From Pseudomonas sp. PDM05 (GTDB lineage Bacteria > Pseudomonadota > Gammaproteobacteria > Pseudomonadales > Pseudomonadaceae), in the NCBI RefSeq assembly GCF_014851685.1, contig NZ_JACVAC010000007.1:248001-312000 (forward strand): a stretch of DNA of 64,000 nt, in the 5' to 3' direction. The position numbers and the translations under genes were made by a program. Position 1 is the stretch's first letter; the number at the start of each line of letters is the position of its first letter. The notes beneath the pieces are model-generated. The model did no database searches, was not told the origin of the DNA, and was given only the letters and a program-made list of their open reading frames with translations. Shown piece by piece: positions 61,060 to 64,000 of the stretch.

Positions 61060-61920
61060 CTAGAGTAACCCCAGTTGCTCCACTTCAGGCGCTCGATTCA
61101 GGGTCGGCAGGGGTGGCAGGCCGGGCAGGCGCGCCATCAATTGCTCGTGAAAACGCAGGGCCAGTTGTGCGGCCAGGCGGTTGTCCGAGGTGTGCAGGAA
61201 GATGTACGGCGTGCGGCCCTCTTCGATCCAGAAGGCGATTTTTTCCACCCACGGGACCAGGAACGGGTCGTTGGCTTGCAGTTCGGGATGACCGATGAAA
61301 CGCACTTGGGGAAACCGGGTCAACGCCGCCGGACGTGGCGGCACCTTGGGTTTCTTCGACTGGGCATGCAACACCGCCGCCGAGGTCGACGTGCAACTGA
61401 ACAGCGCACGCGGGTCCAGGCAGATGCGCTCCACGCCTCGATCGCGCAACAAACGGTTGAGCGCGCGCTCGGCGTCGCCCTTGGCGAAGAACTCCGGGTG
61501 GCGCACTTCAACGGCCATCGGGCGTTCAAGGCCGTCGATAAACCCGACCAATTCGGCAAGGCGCTGCGGCGCAAAGCCTGCCGACAACTGCAGCCACAGC
61601 GGCGAAACACGCTCCCCCAGCGGGCTCATCAGGCCGACAAAACTTTCCGCCGCCGGCAGTTGCTCACGCAAGTCGCCAGCATGGCTGATGTCACCTGGGA
61701 ACTTCGCCGTGAAGCGAAAATCGGCAGGCATGATCTCGGCCCAGCGCTGCACCGTGGCGGCCGAGGGGCGGGCATAAAACGTGGTGTTGCCTTCAACGGC
61801 GTTGAAGACTTGGGAATACAGCGCGAGGTAATCGTTGGAACGTGCGTCGGCCGGGTACAGGTATTCGCGCCAGGCGTTTTCACTCCAGGACGGGCAACCG
61901 ATGAAGTAAGGCAGGCGCAT
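61060..61920 (-). CDS. DUF72 family protein
   Basis: A 286-residue DUF72 (YecE-type) TIM-barrel protein of unknown function. It starts MRLPYFIGCPSWSENAWREY and contains FNAVEGNTTFYARPSAATVQRW and FRFTAKFP, the family hallmarks. HTSDNRLAAQLALRF lies near the end. ATG 61920 shares one base with the stop codon of the small upstream gene (TGATG), so the pair is translationally coupled. Confidence 0.88.
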   Translation of the reverse strand: MRLPYFIGCPSWSENAWREYLYPADARSNDYLALYSQVFNAVEGNTTFYARPSAATVQRWAEIMPADFRFTAKFPGDISHAGDLREQLPAAESFVGLMSPLGERVSPLWLQLSAGFAPQRLAELVGFIDGLERPMAVEVRHPEFFAKGDAERALNRLLRDRGVERICLDPRALFSCTSTSAAVLHAQSKKPKVPPRPAALTRFPQVRFIGHPELQANDPFLVPWVEKIAFWIEEGRTPYIFLHTSDNRLAAQLALRFHEQLMARLPGLPPLPTLNRAPEVEQLGLL

Positions 61921-62210
61921 CAGATGTGGATGTCGAGACCCAGCACTTCCATATCCCATTCGACAAAACCGGCGGTGGTCAGGTAGCTGGCCAGGGCGGT
62001 CGCGACGCTTTTGCTCATGGAGCGCGGGAAGACCATGTCTTGCTGACGGGCGGGAAGGCCGCTGATACGGGCTTGGGAGCTGGCTTGCGCATCGGATTGG
62101 ACTTCGATGAAGTCCGGCGAATCCTCGACGGAGTCGTCCACCGTAGCGTTTGCCTTGCGCGGCTTGCGCTTGATTGGATAGGACGGTGAGGAAAAGCCAT
62201 CAATACGCAT
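61920..62210 (-). CDS. Small hypothetical protein, 96 residues
   Basis: I recognise no domain. The 96-residue protein has a basic, Ser/Pro-rich N-terminus (MRIDGFSSPSYPIKRKPRKA), an acidic middle (DDSVEDSPDFIEVQSD) and a more ordered C-terminal part (MVFPRSMSKSVATALASYLT, then FVEWDMEVLGLDI). The TGATG coupling with the DUF72 gene downstream supports it being real. The 250-base gap between it and tsaB holds an AT-rich stretch and a REP element. Confidence 0.65.
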   Translation of the reverse strand: MRIDGFSSPSYPIKRKPRKANATVDDSVEDSPDFIEVQSDAQASSQARISGLPARQQDMVFPRSMSKSVATALASYLTTAGFVEWDMEVLGLDIHI

Positions 62211-62400
62211 AGGCGCGAACTCGCTATCAGTAATGGCATTTTAGTGGCGCAATCCGTAGCGCGCAAATGCTCTGGTGATAACTAGAACACATAATTTGAA
62301 AAAGGTTTAAAACCTCGGGCAAATTCTGACGATTGGCGTTTTTTGTCAGAAAATACCCGCACTTTTGGCGTCAAATAATCCCGCGAGGCCCACACCATCA

Positions 62401-62460
62401 CTGTGGCAAGGGAGCTTGCTCCCGCTGGACTGCGCAACAGTCCCTGCTCCCTCGCCACAA
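62401..62460. repeat. REP-like element, third class (GTGGCAAGGGAGCTTGCTCCC)
   Basis: CTGTGGCAAGGGAGCTTGCTCCC, short centre with GGACTG-cgcaa-CAGTCC, then GGAGCAGGG-like inverse CCTGCTCCCTCGCCACAAT. It differs from the other REP elements here in core sequence. Lies directly after tsaB. Confidence 0.75.
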
Positions 62461-63144
62461 TTACAGGCCGCGTTCAGCCTTGGTCTGCGCAACCTTATCG
62501 CGCAGGTACACCGGCGCCGCCTGGTCGGCGGGAATCGCCTCGCCCCGCTCAAAAGCAAAGCGCGCCAAGGTCAGCAGGTCTTCGGCGTGGGGCAACATGG
62601 CGGCGTCCTGCCCCACCAGCGTGACCCCAATGCGCTCGCCATAACCCCAACCGGTGCCAGCACCGAACCAGTCACCGCTGGCATCTGGTGGCAATACCGA
62701 GGATTCCGGCGGCTGCACGGCTTCCACGCCGACCAGGCGCATTTCGCCAGCGGTCTCGCGATAGCAACCCCAATAGACCTCATCCATGCGCGCGTCGATC
62801 GCCGCAGCCACCTGATACGCGCCGTGTTCGCGCAACGCGCGCTGGGCCAGCACGGCCAGGTTGGACACCGGCAACACCGGCCGCTCCAGGGCAAACGCCA
62901 AGCCCTGCACCACGCCGATGGCGATCCGCACGCCGGTAAACGCACCTGGCCCGCGGCCAAATGCGATGGCATCGACCGCCGCCAGGGTGGTGCCGGCGTC
63001 TTCGAGCAGTTGCTTGATCATCGGCAACAGCTTCTGCGCATGCAGGCGGGGGATCACCTCGTAGTGGCTTGTTACTTTGCCATCGTGCAGCAGGGCAACG
63101 GAGCAAGCTTCAGTCGCGGTGTCCAGGGCCAGCAGGGTGCTCAT
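62461..63144 (-). CDS. tsaB: tRNA threonylcarbamoyladenosine biosynthesis protein TsaB
   Basis: Binds TsaD and is required for t6A37 formation in tRNA; its product is the substrate that TcdA, elsewhere in the window, cyclises. It is a 227-residue ASKHA-fold protein: MSTLLALDTATEACSVALL, IKQLLEDAGTTLAAVDAIAFGRGPGAFTGVRIAIGVVQGLA. ATG 63144 is chosen over an upstream in-frame ATG with no family match. A terminator separates it from adk. Confidence 0.95.
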   Translation of the reverse strand: MSTLLALDTATEACSVALLHDGKVTSHYEVIPRLHAQKLLPMIKQLLEDAGTTLAAVDAIAFGRGPGAFTGVRIAIGVVQGLAFALERPVLPVSNLAVLAQRALREHGAYQVAAAIDARMDEVYWGCYRETAGEMRLVGVEAVQPPESSVLPPDASGDWFGAGTGWGYGERIGVTLVGQDAAMLPHAEDLLTLARFAFERGEAIPADQAAPVYLRDKVAQTKAERGL

Positions 63145-63188
63145 CGGTGTGGGTGTCCAAGTCGAAAAAAAGTGCGCCAGTATAAACA

Positions 63189-63214
63189 ACAACGGCCCGC
63201 AAGCGGGCCGTTGT
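63189..63214 (-). terminator. Rho-independent terminator after adk
   Basis: AACGGCCCGC, AA, GCGGGCCGTT: a 10-bp arm stem with T-rich minus-strand tail (GTTGTTGTTT), 23 bases beyond the adk stop. Confidence 0.75.
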
Positions 63215-63234
63215 ACACAAAGCTGAACGAAGGA

Positions 63235-63984
<750 letters not shown>

Positions 63985-64000
63985 TCAAGATACACAGCGG

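Overview
The window is core chromosome from a fluorescent-group Pseudomonas (P. fluorescens-like). It is GC-rich with strongly GC-biased third codon positions. Gene order matches, as far as I remember it, the pcm-surE ... dnaE ... rpsB ... glnD ... dapD ... plsB ... mexJK ... adk stretch of P. aeruginosa. Intergenic gaps carry the REP palindromes typical of fluorescent pseudomonads. I see no rRNA, tRNA, CRISPR array, prophage, integrase or insertion sequence. Almost every gene has a recognisable housekeeping role.

Region 1 (1-11,000, mostly minus strand): pcm-surE-truD-ispF, then the glutathione-dependent formaldehyde pair adhC-fghA with the divergent LysR gene gfnR, then ispD-ftsB, eno, kdsA and pyrG. 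Region 2 (11,000-32,000, all minus): tilS, accA, dnaE, rnhB, then the envelope run lpxB-lpxA-fabZ-lpxD-skp-bamA-rseP-dxr-cdsA-uppS, then frr-pyrH and tsf-rpsB. Transcription runs from rpsB towards pcm. Lipid A, outer-membrane protein assembly, isoprenoid/undecaprenyl, phospholipid and translation genes sit side by side.

Region 3 (32,400-48,800, mostly plus): map, glnD, dapC, a minus-strand CPA1 antiporter, an ArsC/YffB-like reductase, dapD, the csdA-csdE sulfur-transfer pair facing tcdA, the glucan synthase gene ndvB, dapE-rlmA and a small unknown gene. Three lysine/diaminopimelate genes (dapC, dapD, dapE) fall within about 11 kb. Region 4 (48,900-64,000): a cold-shock protein gene, plsB, a YbaY-type lipoprotein, a DUF4197 protein, the mexJ-mexK efflux operon with a LysE-type exporter attached and the divergent repressor gene mexL, rsmJ, a protein with an internal 61-residue repeat, a PEP mutase-family enzyme, a DUF72 protein coupled to a small unknown, tsaB and adk.

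I did not find a convincing new multi-gene system. The points most worth a second look are a perfect 14-bp palindrome overlapping the mexJ promoter, a LysE gene two bases behind mexK, the tandem-repeat protein beside rsmJ, terminator-like hairpins directly before the ispF and plsB start codons, a His-for-Gln change in the probable clamp-binding motif of DnaE, two related heptad-repeat elements, and eight REP elements of three classes.
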